From the NCBI RefSeq assembly GCF_033439725.1, contig NW_026944385.1:3257001-3321000 (forward strand): a DNA stretch of 64,000 nucleotides. The letters run 5' to 3'. The DNA is from Neurospora tetraspora. Taxonomy: Eukaryota; Ascomycota; Sordariomycetes; Sordariales; Sordariaceae. Below the pieces are notes generated by a model, which was not told where the DNA came from, searched no databases, and saw only the letters and a list, made by a program, of their open reading frames with translations. This document shows, one piece after another, positions 31,339 to 41,980 of this stretch (position 1 is its first letter; each line of letters opens with the position of its first letter). A program made the position numbers and the translations under genes.

Positions 31339-33690
31339 ATGCTCTCTACGGTGGGCAACAATGCTGTGCGCCGCAACTTCGGCCTGGGCCAAGCGCCATG
31401 TTTATCGTCCATAATCACAACCGCTACCTTCTTATCGGCTACCCGCGCACAATGGCACGCACGAAGGGCATACCAGACAACAAAGGCCCTCGAAGCCAAG
31501 AAGTCTGCCGCCGGCCAGATGATGTTCGAAGCCATGGGAATCCTCCAGTCAGTCGGAGTCGCAGACCCAGCAGCACAAGCGAAACCCAAGAGGACGAGGA
31601 CGCGCAAAGCAAAGGCGGCTGAGGAGGATGTTGGCGGTGCAAAAGAGGTCGTTGAGACCCAAGAAGAACCCGAAAAACCGAAACGAGGTCGGCCCAAGAA
31701 GGTTGCTGATAGTACCAAGGATGGAGAAGAAGTGGGAGTTGAAAACGGAGAGGAATCCAAGAAAAAGGGGGTAAAGCGGCCACGCAAGAACAAGCCCGAA
31801 ACCGATGATACCGAGGATGGGGAGGTAGCCGCGAAGTACAAAACCGTAAAAAAACGAGCAGCTACAGGGACAGCAGTGAAGAAGATGCCATTAAAACCAG
31901 CCAAGATAACGAGAAGCGATGAACAAAGCATGCTGCGACCTTGTGTTGACCCCATGCAAGAGCAACTATACGACACAGAGCTTTGGGGCTGGCTCGATTA
32001 TGGGCGCAACTCGGCGAAGGGACTGGCGCCTCCACACCTTAGGAAATGCGACAGAACCCGAGTCAACGTCACCAGCGAGGAGATGGTCGACGATATCCTC
32101 GAATACATGAAGCCCACCTTGACGCGCCATGAGGGCTGCGACATCATCGATTTAAACCCCGGAGCTGGCGTCTGGAGCACCAAGCTGAACGACCTGCTCA
32201 AGCCTCGCACGCACCTGCTGCTCGAACCGGACGCGAACTTCTACAAACCCATGCTTGAACCGCTGCTTGACCGAGAGGGTACCAAACTGGTGGCCAAGGA
32301 CGGCGTCGTCTGGGCGGAGCTGTTGTCGGTGCTCACACCCGAGTACCTGCCGCACCAGAAAGAGCACCATTACTCCGCCGACGACGTACCCGAGCGCAAC
32401 GACACCCTCCTGGTCACCGCCAACCTCGGCTCCTACCCCAAGAGGAGATACTCGAACTTCCCGAGCGCCACCGCCATGATCCTATACCAGTTCAACCACG
32501 CCATCCGCAGCGGCGCCCTCTTCCAGAAATACGGTCTGGTCCGCATGCTCCTCTGGCTCGACGACGAAGACAAGGCCGCCATTCTCCCCCGCATGGCTCA
32601 GCGCCGCCGGCGCGTCGCCGTCGACGCCGAACTCAACTGCGAATCCATCACCCACGTAGCGGGTCCCGATTACTCCGACGTCGACCCCTCGAAGCGTCTC
32701 TGGTTCCACCGCGACCCGAACATCGACCGCAGCAGCGCCTTGACGGCCTTGCAGCGCATGCGAGACGCCGGGATCCAAACCCCTCCCGGTCGCGAGACCA
32801 AGCTCCTCCGCGAAATCTCCCAAAACCCCGACGACGTAGTCGCCGCCGGCGAGACGCCCCTCATCTACGACTTCCGTCACCAGGAAGCGTTCGAAAAGCT
32901 CGAGAGGGACTTCGAAGACGGCAAGATCGAGATCGGCTCGAAGGAACACAAGTCCATGGTCCGCATGCGCGTCCAAATCGGCTCCGCAAACAAGCGCTTC
33001 AGCAATATCCACACCAACATGGCGGAATTCCTCCGGCTCATGGACGACTATCGGCTTGCCAAAGCCAACCAAGCAGACGAAAAAGCCCTCAAAACCATCA
33101 TGGACCGCTACAAGGAATGGGAAAAGACCTTTATCGCCCTGGGCTCGACCGCCTGCGGCGACTGGTTCGTCCAGCGCGATAACCTGCACCTGTGGAACCA
33201 GAAGAGCATGCACTGGGACCGAAGGGCCATCGAGCCCTTGGTCATCAGCAAGGACGAGTTTTTCCCGCACGTGCCGCTTTCCTTGCTCGACATCCAGCCC
33301 AAAGCCGCGCACAGGGTTTTGCGCTCCATGGGCCCCAACTCGGATCGGAGCGGCGACATGGCGGACTTGTTGATGCGCAGCCTCATGATCTATACCAACT
33401 CGCCGATGAGAACCGTGTTTGATCGTCTGGCGCCAGGAGCGAGCGAGTCGGTGTATCCCAAGTGTCACAGCCTTGTTGATCCGGAACAGGGCGGTGTGCC
33501 GTTCCCCGGAGCGGCGGAGATCACGGTGAGGGGCATGTCGGCGCGGCAGTATGAGGATGTGTTGGAGCAGTGGATGAAGTGGCCGTTTAGACCGCGGTTG
33601 GAGGATTTGATCAGCCAGTTGTCGGATGAGTATAAGGATGCCGAGGGGGAGGATGGGGGCAAGTTTGGGGGTGTTAGTCCGGAGTTTTAG
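31339..33690 (+). CDS. Mitochondrial transcription factor Mtf1-like (rRNA dimethylase fold) with AT-hook-like extension, 783 aa
   Basis: This is a single-exon gene. The first 45 residues are basic and rich in Ser, Arg and Ala without acids, a typical mitochondrial import sequence. Residues 82-185 are highly charged; they include an AT-hook core (KPKRGRPKK, 113-121) and further Lys/Arg clusters. From about residue 205 the protein has the rRNA adenine dimethylase/sc-mtTFB fold. WGWLDYGRNSAKGLAPPHLR leads to a Rossmann-type motif I (DIIDLNPGAGVWS, 268-280) and the acidic strand end LLLEPD (293-298). Yeast Mtf1 is about 340 aa; this form has a long N-terminal insertion and a C-terminal extension of some 300 residues. 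It should act with the mitochondrial RNA polymerase in promoter melting. Ancestral methyltransferase activity is unlikely, because the catalytic motif IV is not recognisable. Confidence 0.88.
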   Translation: MLSTVGNNAVRRNFGLGQAPCLSSIITTATFLSATRAQWHARRAYQTTKALEAKKSAAGQMMFEAMGILQSVGVADPAAQAKPKRTRTRKAKAAEEDVGGAKEVVETQEEPEKPKRGRPKKVADSTKDGEEVGVENGEESKKKGVKRPRKNKPETDDTEDGEVAAKYKTVKKRAATGTAVKKMPLKPAKITRSDEQSMLRPCVDPMQEQLYDTELWGWLDYGRNSAKGLAPPHLRKCDRTRVNVTSEEMVDDILEYMKPTLTRHEGCDIIDLNPGAGVWSTKLNDLLKPRTHLLLEPDANFYKPMLEPLLDREGTKLVAKDGVVWAELLSVLTPEYLPHQKEHHYSADDVPERNDTLLVTANLGSYPKRRYSNFPSATAMILYQFNHAIRSGALFQKYGLVRMLLWLDDEDKAAILPRMAQRRRRVAVDAELNCESITHVAGPDYSDVDPSKRLWFHRDPNIDRSSALTALQRMRDAGIQTPPGRETKLLREISQNPDDVVAAGETPLIYDFRHQEAFEKLERDFEDGKIEIGSKEHKSMVRMRVQIGSANKRFSNIHTNMAEFLRLMDDYRLAKANQADEKALKTIMDRYKEWEKTFIALGSTACGDWFVQRDNLHLWNQKSMHWDRRAIEPLVISKDEFFPHVPLSLLDIQPKAAHRVLRSMGPNSDRSGDMADLLMRSLMIYTNSPMRTVFDRLAPGASESVYPKCHSLVDPEQGGVPFPGAAEITVRGMSARQYEDVLEQWMKWPFRPRLEDLISQLSDEYKDAEGEDGGKFGGVSPEF

Positions 33691-35012
33691 AGAGATCGGG
33701 GCTGGGGCCTACTATAACTCTGGAAGCTTGGGAGAAGTGAGGAGATGTGGGACGGGACGTGAGAGCTTGTGCAGTGTTGTGAGAAGGAACAGAAGAAAGA
33801 ATAGCGGGCGGCTGCTTTCATGCTATGCTGGCTTTACACTACCTATACATAGGAAGCCCAACCAGGCAGGGCCAGCTACTTGTACCTAGATGACAAACAT
33901 TTATATAGACACTTGGGCGCCCAGGCGACTAGACTACAGGAAGACCATGTTGCTGTACGATAGAGATGAGAAAAAGATGGTATTCGGTGTAAATGGATTA
34001 TACCAAACGTGAGTGAACTCTTAGGTTATCTCTTTTGTTTCATATTGGTTGTTGTTCATCTTCCAGTTTCTACACCTGACTTTGAGGCCTAGGTATGACA
34101 CGAAGTACTCTGGTACCAGACCAGGCCTTGTACAACAACTAGGGGTCAAATCTAACGAAAAACTGGTCTTTGACTTGGAGTATAGTCTAGACACGTAAGC
34201 CAGTATACCCGCTGTATAAGCAACGAACAAGGGCCTGCCTGCAGGAGCTTCCCTTCCTACGGGCACGTTGGCTCTAGACTAGCCTCTACATACCACCACA
34301 CCAGGCAGGCTTAAGGCTTCGGCCCTCCTTTCCGATCTTTCCTCTAAACGTTCCTTACAACCTTGTTGACTGTCTGTCTGTCCTTTCCCTTGAGTGATGG
34401 TCGGACAGAGTTCGTTGACTTTTTTTCTTCTCCATTCCCCCTCTCGCTTCCCTTCTTTCTACAATAATAAAACACGACTGGTGCCTCTATCAGCCACGGA
34501 GAAATTTTTGCCACACGCGAATTTCATGGTATTTGATCAAATTTCATTGTTGGGTAGTAGTAGTGGGCAGCGATATTATTGTTTACCACAACCGGTTTTG
34601 GGTTCTTTTTTCTTCTTCTTTTTTTCTTCTTTTTTTTTTCTTTTAGCCAGCTGTATCTCTACATACATACATATGCTGCTTTACCATCGAATCGATGAGT
34701 GTCCCATCTTTCAGAAAGAAGAGGAAAACGAATCCAAATATTAAAATAAGTAAGTGAAACTACCTACCTCTAGCCAATTTCAGTCGAACGTATCTCCCGT
34801 TGCGGGTTGAGCCATTCAGGCAGGCAGGCAGACAGGCATGCTGCTCTTGTCGAAGAGTATTACTCACCCTTCTGCTACACACCGAGATTATTACAAAAGA
34901 TATAAGAAGATAAAGAAAACCATTCTATTAATACTCCATTATGTCACGCACGCACCCCCACATGCCTTCTCTGCCTTGTCTCTTTCTCTTCTTCTAATAT
35001 TCCACTCTCCCA
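33691..35012. other. Convergent 3' region, 1.3 kb
   Basis: This gap lies between the stop codons of the Mtf1-like gene (+) and the Ser/Thr-rich gene (-). It contains polypyrimidine tracts (34600-34645) and short GGCA repeats near 34820. No gene is supported; the open frames at 34394-34744 and 34838-35194 are made of simple sequence. Confidence 0.55.
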
Positions 35013-35845
35013 TTAACGGGCTACACCACCACCAAAAACCATACCCGCTTGAACAACCATCGCCAGCGCCGCTGCGCCAAAAACATTCATCATGCTGGGC
35101 GTCTCCCTGTCGCTCCAGCTGTCATTTTTGTTGCCGACATCGATGTCTTTGGGAGGAAGAATGGGGAAATCCGAGCAGGGCGTGTGGGTATTAGACCCGA
35201 CCTCTGTCTCGCTTGTTGTTGTTGTTTTTTTGGTTGTTGCTGTGGACTTGTTGAAATGCGCGGATTGATAAGATCGCCACGCACTTGGGATGAAGTGTTT
35301 GTTTCCGGATGAATTCGTGGAAGTTGTATCCGGTGCCCTTTTCGTTACCGTTGCGGCTGAGTTTGCTTCCGGCGGCAGCGAAAGAGAGGACGAGGATGTG
35401 AGGGAGCGGGATACGGACGACTCGACTGTCTCCGTACCGGTCTTGGTGGATGTGGTGGTGATGGTGGTGGTGGTGGTATAGAGGCTGGGGACTTCAGTCT
35501 CATATTCTTCTTCGCTGTTGATGCTGTTGATACTGCTGGTGCTGCTCTTGGGGGTTGTTGAGGCGGCTGGATAAGAGACCGCGATACCGGTGACTACGTT
35601 TGTGTTGGCAGGATCCTGTGTGTGTGGAACTGGAGTTAACATTGAGCAGGCATGGAATGGGGGTCTGTTAAGTTGGACGAAATAGCGTAAGAATGGAAGT
35701 GTCTGCTTACGACTTGAGGTACCAGAATTGGAACAGCCGTGTTTGGCTGTACTGCATCCTCTGCCTCCTCTGCGAAAGCAGCTTGGACCAGCGCCCCGAA
35801 GAGCCAAGCTGTGAGAGGATGTTTGATAAATCTGGTGAAGCACAT
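35013..35845 (-). CDS. Ser/Thr-rich secreted, probably GPI-anchored protein, 245 aa
   Basis: There are two exons: 35845-35711 and 35615-35013. The 95-bp intron has donor GTAAGC and acceptor ACACAG, phase 0. The ATG at 35845 opens a signal peptide (MCFTRFIKHPLTAWLFGALVQ cut at AFA near residue 25). The mature part is short and Ser/Thr-rich, with a TTTTTITTTSTKT tract typical of O-mannosylated wall proteins. It ends in a small-residue site followed by a hydrophobic tail (about residues 222-245, VFGAAALAMVVQAGMVFGGG) as required for a GPI anchor. No catalytic domain is recognised. It is probably a cell-wall or plasma-membrane surface protein. Confidence 0.78.
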
Positions 35846-36872
35846 CTTGGGAGTTGAGTGCAGGAGATTAGAACTGGACAATGACGAGGGCTAAGCCTGT
35901 TTCCCGAATTTGGCAAAGAATTATCACAGGAATGATGGGGAAAATGTGAGAATATCCGAGGATGCCAGGTGATTTGACTGTGAGAAGAAAAGGGAAACAG
36001 GAAAGCTGGTAAGGAAACAGGAAAGGGGGAACTTGTACCCTCTTCCTAGACCTGTCTGTAGGCCACGTAGGCGTCATTGAAATCCATTGTCACGTCCATG
36101 TCCGCTGTCTGGTGCTCTGCAAGGTCGGGCATGAGATATTGCCATCGGAGCTGCAGTCATCGAGAGCCCTTCGGCCTGTGCCTTTAAATTTTGTAATGCT
36201 TCTTAACAGTATCAACATGCAGTTGAACGTCTTGGATCTGAGATGTACATCCCAGACACTCGGTGAGTCTGCCAGGAATGAAGGACACCGGACTCGGACA
36301 TAAGATGCACTTCAGTGTCATGGAAAAAGAGAGGAAATTTCCCAACATGACCGGGCCAATTCTTTATGCAAAAGCAGGCAGGTTTCGAGTGTGCAGTGGC
36401 CGGGCCTTCCCCATTTGCAGTACCAAGATAAACGCAGGGCAGGTACGAAAGATTCGCAGCCTCCGCCCCGGGGCCAGCTACCCCGAGTCCGGGTGCAGGC
36501 TTCTCCAACTGAATTCGGTCGTAATGCTCACGCCGACTGGTCCGAATCGGCGCCGTCGTGCTTTATAGAGGTACCTACCGGATCCCACGCCTGGTCCCAG
36601 CAAACGACGGCTGCGCAGATTCTGGAACGAACAACGCAATACCGAACTGCACTATCACATCCATCCTCATTGGGCATATGTCGACTTGCAGGAAATCAAA
36701 TTCTTTCGCCCCTTCCTCCTTTTGTCCGCCTCAAGGGCTTGAGTGACGCTGTGTCACGTCAAAATGTCAAATTCGCATGCCTCACTCAACGTCCAAAGCC
36801 CAACTTTGGGAATGGCTTCTTCAGGTGTGCGTCCGAGCGCCGACTCCAACAACACACAGGCGGTTAAACACC
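35846..36872. other. Intergenic, 1.0 kb
   Basis: This gap holds the promoter of the Ser/Thr-rich gene (-) and the upstream region of tRNA-Lys (+). Frames at 36263-36867 overlap in several phases and look random. Confidence 0.55.
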
Positions 36873-36945
36873 GCCCGGCTAGCTCAATCGGTAGAGCGTG
36901 AGACTCTTAATCTCAAGGTTGTGGGTTCGACCCCCACGTCGGGCT
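36873..36945 (+). tRNA. tRNA-Lys (CTT), intronless
   Basis: A full cloverleaf: acceptor GCCCGGC/GTCGGGC (one G-T pair), anticodon stem TGAGA/TCTCA with anticodon CTT at 36906-36908, T-arm GTGGGTTCGACCCCCAC, and discriminator T, as in yeast tRNA-Lys(CTT). The trailer has a GATGTT/AACATC hairpin (36954-36969) and then six Ts (36973-36978), the Pol III stop. Confidence 0.97.
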
Positions 36946-37425
36946 CAATTCCCGATGTTGAACAACATCTCCTTTTTTGGTTTCTTTTTGTCTTTGATCC
37001 ATCCATGCATTCCATTCACCCCTAGCTTTCATGCTTTCTTTTCGTTTGGTGCTTTCCTTTTTTGTTGTCCTTTTCCCTTTTGTCCAGTGTTGGTAATTTT
37101 GGCCATTGTTGGTTGGTTTTTGTGAACACATCTGTGTTTTCGGGGACATGCCGGTAAAAGGTTGTGTCCGTTGACATTAAAAGAGTAAAGAGAACAACTC
37201 CAGGACACAGAATCTTCGAGTTGATAACTGCATGTCACAGGCGACGGCCCCTCGGCGCTTGGGGAAGTTCAAATGACACATGAGAACAACCATTATTACC
37301 TTGACGTCTCAAAGCCTGGGTTTGTAAACGAGTGTCTTCTGAAGAACACTCAAAAACCGGGGAGCAAGAAAAAAAAAGCATCACAGATGATCGTGGAGAG
37401 TCTACGGGCAAAAATGAAAGCAACT
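36946..37425. other. Spacer between tRNA genes, 0.48 kb
   Basis: The tRNA-Lys trailer hairpin and T-runs occupy the first 35 bp. The rest is the common downstream space of convergent tRNA-Lys (+) and tRNA-Arg (-). No gene is seen. Confidence 0.6.
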
Positions 37426-37497
37426 CGATCCACCCAGGGGTCGAACCTGGAACCTCCTGATTCGTAGTCAGACGCTCTGCCATTGAGCCAGCGGACC
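37426..37497 (-). tRNA. tRNA-Arg (ACG), intronless
   Basis: On the minus strand the acceptor GGTCCGC pairs with GTGGATC (two G-T pairs). The anticodon stem is CTGA/TCAG with loop CTACGAA and anticodon ACG (complement of 37463-37465). The T-arm is CCAGGTTCGACCCCTGG and the discriminator is G. A T-run just downstream (complement of aaaaa at about 37411) serves as terminator. Confidence 0.96.
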
Positions 37498-37745
37498 TTG
37501 TTGAAGACAGGGTATAGATCTTGACATCATATGCTCGCGAGTTCACCATCCGACAACAATGATTCAGTGTTTCTTTAGCCGCCCGACAACCCCCAAGTAC
37601 GTCCTCGGCCTCTTCCTTATAACATTTGACAGCTCTAACTTCCCAATGGCTTCAACTCCATACTTGCTTACCAGCACTGCCACATCACATAGCGAGCAAA
37701 ACACATTACTTATCGGTATGAGGGAACGGAGCTCAATTGAACGAA

Positions 37746-37778
37746 TGAACAAACAAACAAACAAACAAACAAACAAAA
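37746..37778. repeat. CAAA tetranucleotide microsatellite
   Basis: About eight uninterrupted caaa units lie in the spacer downstream of the intron-containing tRNA-Lys. Confidence 0.9.
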
Positions 37779-37862
37779 AGAGAAATAAGAAAGGGAAGAA
37801 AACAAAGTAAAGGAGGGAAAAACAAAAAGTCGAAAAAAAATTGAAATGAACGACGGGAATTG

Positions 37863-37950
37863 AGCCCGACGTGGGGGTCGAACCCACAACCTTGAGATTA
37901 CGGAGGAACTGCTTAAGAGTCTCACGCTCTACCGATTGAGCTAGCCGGGC
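37863..37950 (-). tRNA. tRNA-Lys (CTT) with 15-bp intron
   Basis: The mature sequence appears identical to the intronless copy at 36873, with the same acceptor, arms and discriminator T. A 15-bp intron (complement of 37899-37913) sits one base 3' of the CTT anticodon (complement of 37915-37917), the canonical 37/38 site. Removing it leaves 73 nt. The trailer begins CAATTCCCG as in the other copies, followed by T-runs. Confidence 0.96.
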
Positions 37951-38509
37951 AATGCGGCTGATCAATCATTCCTTGATGATAATCCGCCACAGATTTAGGG
38001 CTTATAAGGAGTAGTGCATAGCACTGCTTTGTGTTGCGAGCATCACCCACGTTGGGTGGTGTTGACAACATCGCCCTTTCTTGGGGACTTACAAGAAAGA
38101 GCATTCCATCCATCCACATGCATGAAAAACCGGATGCGCATCTTCGTGTACTTTATCCCTTTCCTTTTGGATTTCATGTCGTCTTCAAGGTTTGCACCAG
38201 GTGTTGAATTTTGCTTGTTCCAGACGCCTGCCGCTGCACGCTGATGCTTGCATGCCTCCCGTCCCGATGCTTCCTTCCACTTCAGTTCTCAAGGGAAACT
38301 GACGAAGACGACTGAAGAGGCAACGATACTTACTTGAAAATAACACCAAACAAACGAAGCCACGAGAACGAAAAAAAAAACCCCCCAGCCATCTCCTCTC
38401 TCGCGTTGCTAACAATGCATGTACAATCAGTCCCCTTATCAGTCCCATTCCCTCAGTTCCCCCCTCGGCCCACCCCCCTCCTCCCTCCTCCCTTTCGCAT
38501 CAACCTACA
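37951..38509. other. Intergenic, 0.56 kb
   Basis: This gap holds the 5' flank of tRNA-Lys (-) and the 3' flank of the Cys-rich gene (-). A short A/C run lies near 38370-38385. No gene is supported. Confidence 0.6.
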
Positions 38510-38767
38510 CTAACAAGTACCACAATCATCACACCTCTTAAACCCATACCCCAGATCCTTGCACGCCTGGACAAACTTGTTGTGCTGCGTGCCGGGGTTG
38601 ACGCAGCAGCCCGTGAAGCCGCAGCCGTAGACGCCGTACACGGCTCCGATCCGGTCGCAGGCCGTCTTGGAGTGGTCGGTGCCGCCGTTGCAGGCGCATT
38701 TTTCTGCAACGATGCCGATAGCGAGGAGGCTGAGGAGGAAGGAGGAGAGGGTTGTTGTGAGACGCAT
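38510..38767 (-). CDS. Small secreted cysteine-rich protein, 85 aa
   Basis: An intact frame with its ATG at 38767. Residues 1-21 form a clear signal peptide (MRLTTTLSSFLLSLLAIGIVA). The remaining 64 residues contain ten cysteines in the pattern C-x-C, C, C-x4-CC, C, then C-x2-C-x2-C at the very end, enough for five disulphides. Gly and Tyr are frequent. This fits small secreted fungal peptides such as antifungal, surface or effector-like proteins. I do not recognise the exact family, and no function is claimed. Confidence 0.8.
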   Translation of the reverse strand: MRLTTTLSSFLLSLLAIGIVAEKCACNGGTDHSKTACDRIGAVYGVYGCGFTGCCVNPGTQHNKFVQACKDLGYGFKRCDDCGTC

Positions 38768-41422
38768 CTTGATGACTTGACTTGATCTGCGGGATGGATG
38801 CTTGGGTTAATGTCGGTTTGAGTAGTAGAGGTTGAGGTAGTTGTTGGTGGTGGTTGAGAGACAGACTGGGACTGGGACTGGGACTGGATGGGTTGATGAG
38901 GAGACGGGAGGGATGTACGTACCTTTGATGGTTGATGAATGGCCCGGGCGGGTGGGAAGAAAGTGGAATTGAATGCTCCGATGAGGTTTGAGGTTTTGTG
39001 TTTGAGAATTTGAGGGTGACTGACGGATGGGGATGACCAAGTAGTTGATGGATGAAGAGGAGCTGTTGAGGGCTATTTAAGGATTTGCGTCAACTCCAAA
39101 ATCTCTCTCTCTAGAGGTACTAGACGTTCAGGTCTGTGAATCTACAGAGCCCAGACAGAGCCCGAGTGTCCTATACGACTCCTGCTGCGTTGGATACAAC
39201 TCTTTGCGTTACACGATGCTGGCTGGAGAGGTAAGCAATATCGCAACATTCCTCCGTCTTGGCTTTGCCAGTAAATTCTCGAGGGATCTCGACAGGACGA
39301 TTGGATGTATGAAGTGGTCCATTGGACATGGACTCCCAGGTTGGTAGGGAAATCAGTTAGTTAGATCCCATCGGCTGAAGGTGTTGGCGATGTCTGTGGA
39401 TGGTCTAGATTTCTCGAAGCAATGCGTCTTTGACGCTCAATGAATACTGTAGCTGTCCATCCGCGTTCTTTCTTTTCTTTTTAGCTGGTTTTCTCAGTGA
39501 ACTATCAGGGTGAACTTTCCGGGGGAAGTCTGGCCTCATACCACACGGTAGCGTCTTGAACGGAGTATGCTGAAGACATATATGGCCAGCAATGTTCACT
39601 AGTCTGACGTCTTATTATGTCTCGTGAGTTTTGGTACCTATGCTCATGTCGATAAGGGTTGGGGAGAGAAAGACTCAGCAACTTGAGGACATGCAGCTTG
39701 TAAAGCACTCATGTAACAGGTGTCTTGCAAAAGCGTTACACGAGGTAGTTGTAGTGTACTCGGGTTGAAACTGTTACATAAGGTATTGAATACTGAATGT
39801 TGCGAGTGGCAACTCAGATGTTGTCATCCGGACCTTTTGTGTTCCAGACCCCTATTCGGAGATGTGCGGTATCATTCGCCCTCTCCAGGTTACACAGGCC
39901 ATATTTCCACAACCCGCGGCACTCATTCATTAACCTTGAAGCTTTTGTGGCGGTGGACTAATGATAGCACGACGTCGCTCCAAACTCGTCTGGTTCCAGA
40001 GAATGCCAGCGTAAGACAGCATGGAGTGCCGTCAGGATAGAACTGACCCAGCCGTAAGAAGGGTACAAATGATGCCCACCAAGGCCTCTTTTCAGGAAGG
40101 AGAGAATGTACATCACATGTCCATCGAATGCTACACTGACTCGCCGAGCAAGAATAGGTTTAATATATGTAAGAACCTTAACCGGGAAGGCGGGTGAATG
40201 CTATGAGGGGCCGAGGGGGTGCATGGTCACATCTCCTGTCCCGTCCATGAAGGGCGGCCAATGAAAAGCCATTGGAAGGAAACGGGGGGATGGTTGAATG
40301 GTTGCGTGCGTCGTCTTATTCCGGTTTCCCGCTCTGTATACCTTCCTCATTTGCGAATTTATCTAGGTCTAGATCTCGGTGTCGGTGAGGTTCCGGAGCT
40401 GAAATCTCAGGATTGTTGATACAACCTTCTGCGCCAGCACAATTGGCCAGGCTGACTCGACGCAATTGATGCCGAACTTGGACGTAGTTTTCGAGCGGTA
40501 GGTGGAAGATCTTGTCTGTGACGGCCGTGTCTGCAAGGACGACCTTGTCATTACTGCGGCCAGGTCCAGTCAGCTTCGGAATTGAATCTTGACTTCTCAG
40601 GATGGACACTCACCTATTTGACCACCAAGCCTTCTCAATCAACTACGACCAGTGTCTGTCCAAAACATGGATTGAACCATCTTTTCGAGTGGGCTAAAGA
40701 ATATCACTCCCTTTGTCGTTGAGACTCCATCGCCGCGCTGCTGCCCATGGGTACATGCGCAGTCAGGACTTCCTGGAAGGCTGCCCCTGGGTCTGCTTCG
40801 ATACCAGCCAGTGACTCCGAGGACAATCCTTCGTCGCCAATTTCCGACGATTGATCAGTTAAAGATGGAGCGCGACTCTTTCGGAGAGGCGATTGAACCC
40901 GAACCTCTTCTGCGCCTGATCCGGCACATTGCCCGACGCTCAGGTCTGTTGATAGGGGGGTTGGGGGTGTTGATTTGAGATCTCGAACGCCCATAATATG
41001 CAGAATTCAATTGAGTATGAACGTTTAGGTTGACTCGGTGTTTAGGTAGGTGGGTTCTGTTGGAGTTTGACGGACTAGATTGCGGCATTGGGGTTGGAGC
41101 CGTAAAGGACGATGCCGGAGGGTCGGTCCGCAACGTGAACTCATGATGACGCAAATATGCCATTCATCAGTACAAAACTCCAACTTCCCCCGCCGTGTAC
41201 AAGTACCGCATTTTCGGGGCTCTAGCGTCATACCGTCGCATGAGGTAAGTGCTGTGGATATGATGTTTTCTCGGCCTGTCTAAATTTGATGATAATTGAA
41301 CCTTGACCGCACTCACATTTATCAACAACTGCACCCGTCCATCATCTCAACAACCATCTTCCACCACCTCACTAGACATCAAACCACTACAACCATAATC
41401 TTCTCCCTGCCTCCAAATCACC
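38768..41422. other. Intergenic, 2.65 kb
   Basis: This gap holds the promoter of the Cys-rich gene (-), with a GGGACT hexamer run near 38868-38886, and the promoter of the DUF1993 gene (+). On the minus strand at 40316-41231 several overlapping frames of 60-100 codons occur. They could be exons of a small gene, but I find no consistent splice path or domain and leave them uncalled. Confidence 0.5.
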
Positions 41423-41980
41423 ATGTCCGAAGAAAACACGCAAGAAGGCCAGGCTGGCCTCTCCCTCTACGACATCAGCATCCCCACCTTCCTCCGGGGT
41501 CAACACACCCTCAAGCACCTCCTCGTCACCGCCACCAAGCACGCCCAAGTCAACGACATTTCGCTGCAGGAATTGCCACACTGGACCTTGCATCCAGACA
41601 TGAAGCCCCTGACCTTCCAGGTCCAAGTAGCCAGCAACACGCCCAAGAAATTCATCGACGTGGTGACCGGTCAGAGCGGCGTCGTCTTTGCGGATGACGA
41701 GACCACCATCGAGCAGCTCATTGAGCGGTGCCAGCACACGATTGACATGCTGCAGAAGGTGGAGAAGAAGGTGGTGGACGAGGCGCACGTGCGCAACAAC
41801 ACCATCAATCTGCAGTTGATGGCTGAGGTGTATAATGTGACGCCGGTGCATTACGTGATGAAGTTCGCGGTGCCGAATTTCTTCTTTCATCTGCAGACTG
41901 CTTATGCGATTCTGAGGATGAAGGGCGTGCCGGTGGGGAAGATGGATTATTTGAATAACTTTTTGAAGCGTGACTCTTGA
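41423..41980 (+). CDS. DUF1993 family protein, 185 aa
   Basis: A single-exon gene; the ATG has context aatcaccATGt. Features of the DUF1993 family (PF09351) are the N-terminal LYDISIPTFLRGQHTLKHLL helix, the invariant-looking RM-type block written here as LHPDMKPLTFQVQVASNTPKK cut at LHPDM-PL-FQV, and the C-terminal FFFHLQTAYAILRMKGVPVGKMDYL. Its length matches the family's usual 165-190 residues. The fold is a four-helix bundle related to DinB, and its biochemical role is not established. There is no signal peptide; it is probably cytosolic. Confidence 0.9.
   Translation: MSEENTQEGQAGLSLYDISIPTFLRGQHTLKHLLVTATKHAQVNDISLQELPHWTLHPDMKPLTFQVQVASNTPKKFIDVVTGQSGVVFADDETTIEQLIERCQHTIDMLQKVEKKVVDEAHVRNNTINLQLMAEVYNVTPVHYVMKFAVPNFFFHLQTAYAILRMKGVPVGKMDYLNNFLKRDS

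Noticed and set aside
32482-33468. 328-codon open frame on the minus strand, antisense to the Mtf1-like gene
   Set aside because: It is a shadow of the GC-biased codon use of the real gene: its composition is Val/Asp/Gly/His-heavy and it has no domain.
40316-41231. Possible multi-exon gene on the minus strand
   Set aside because: Several overlapping frames exist, but no consistent donor/acceptor chain or recognisable domain links them.
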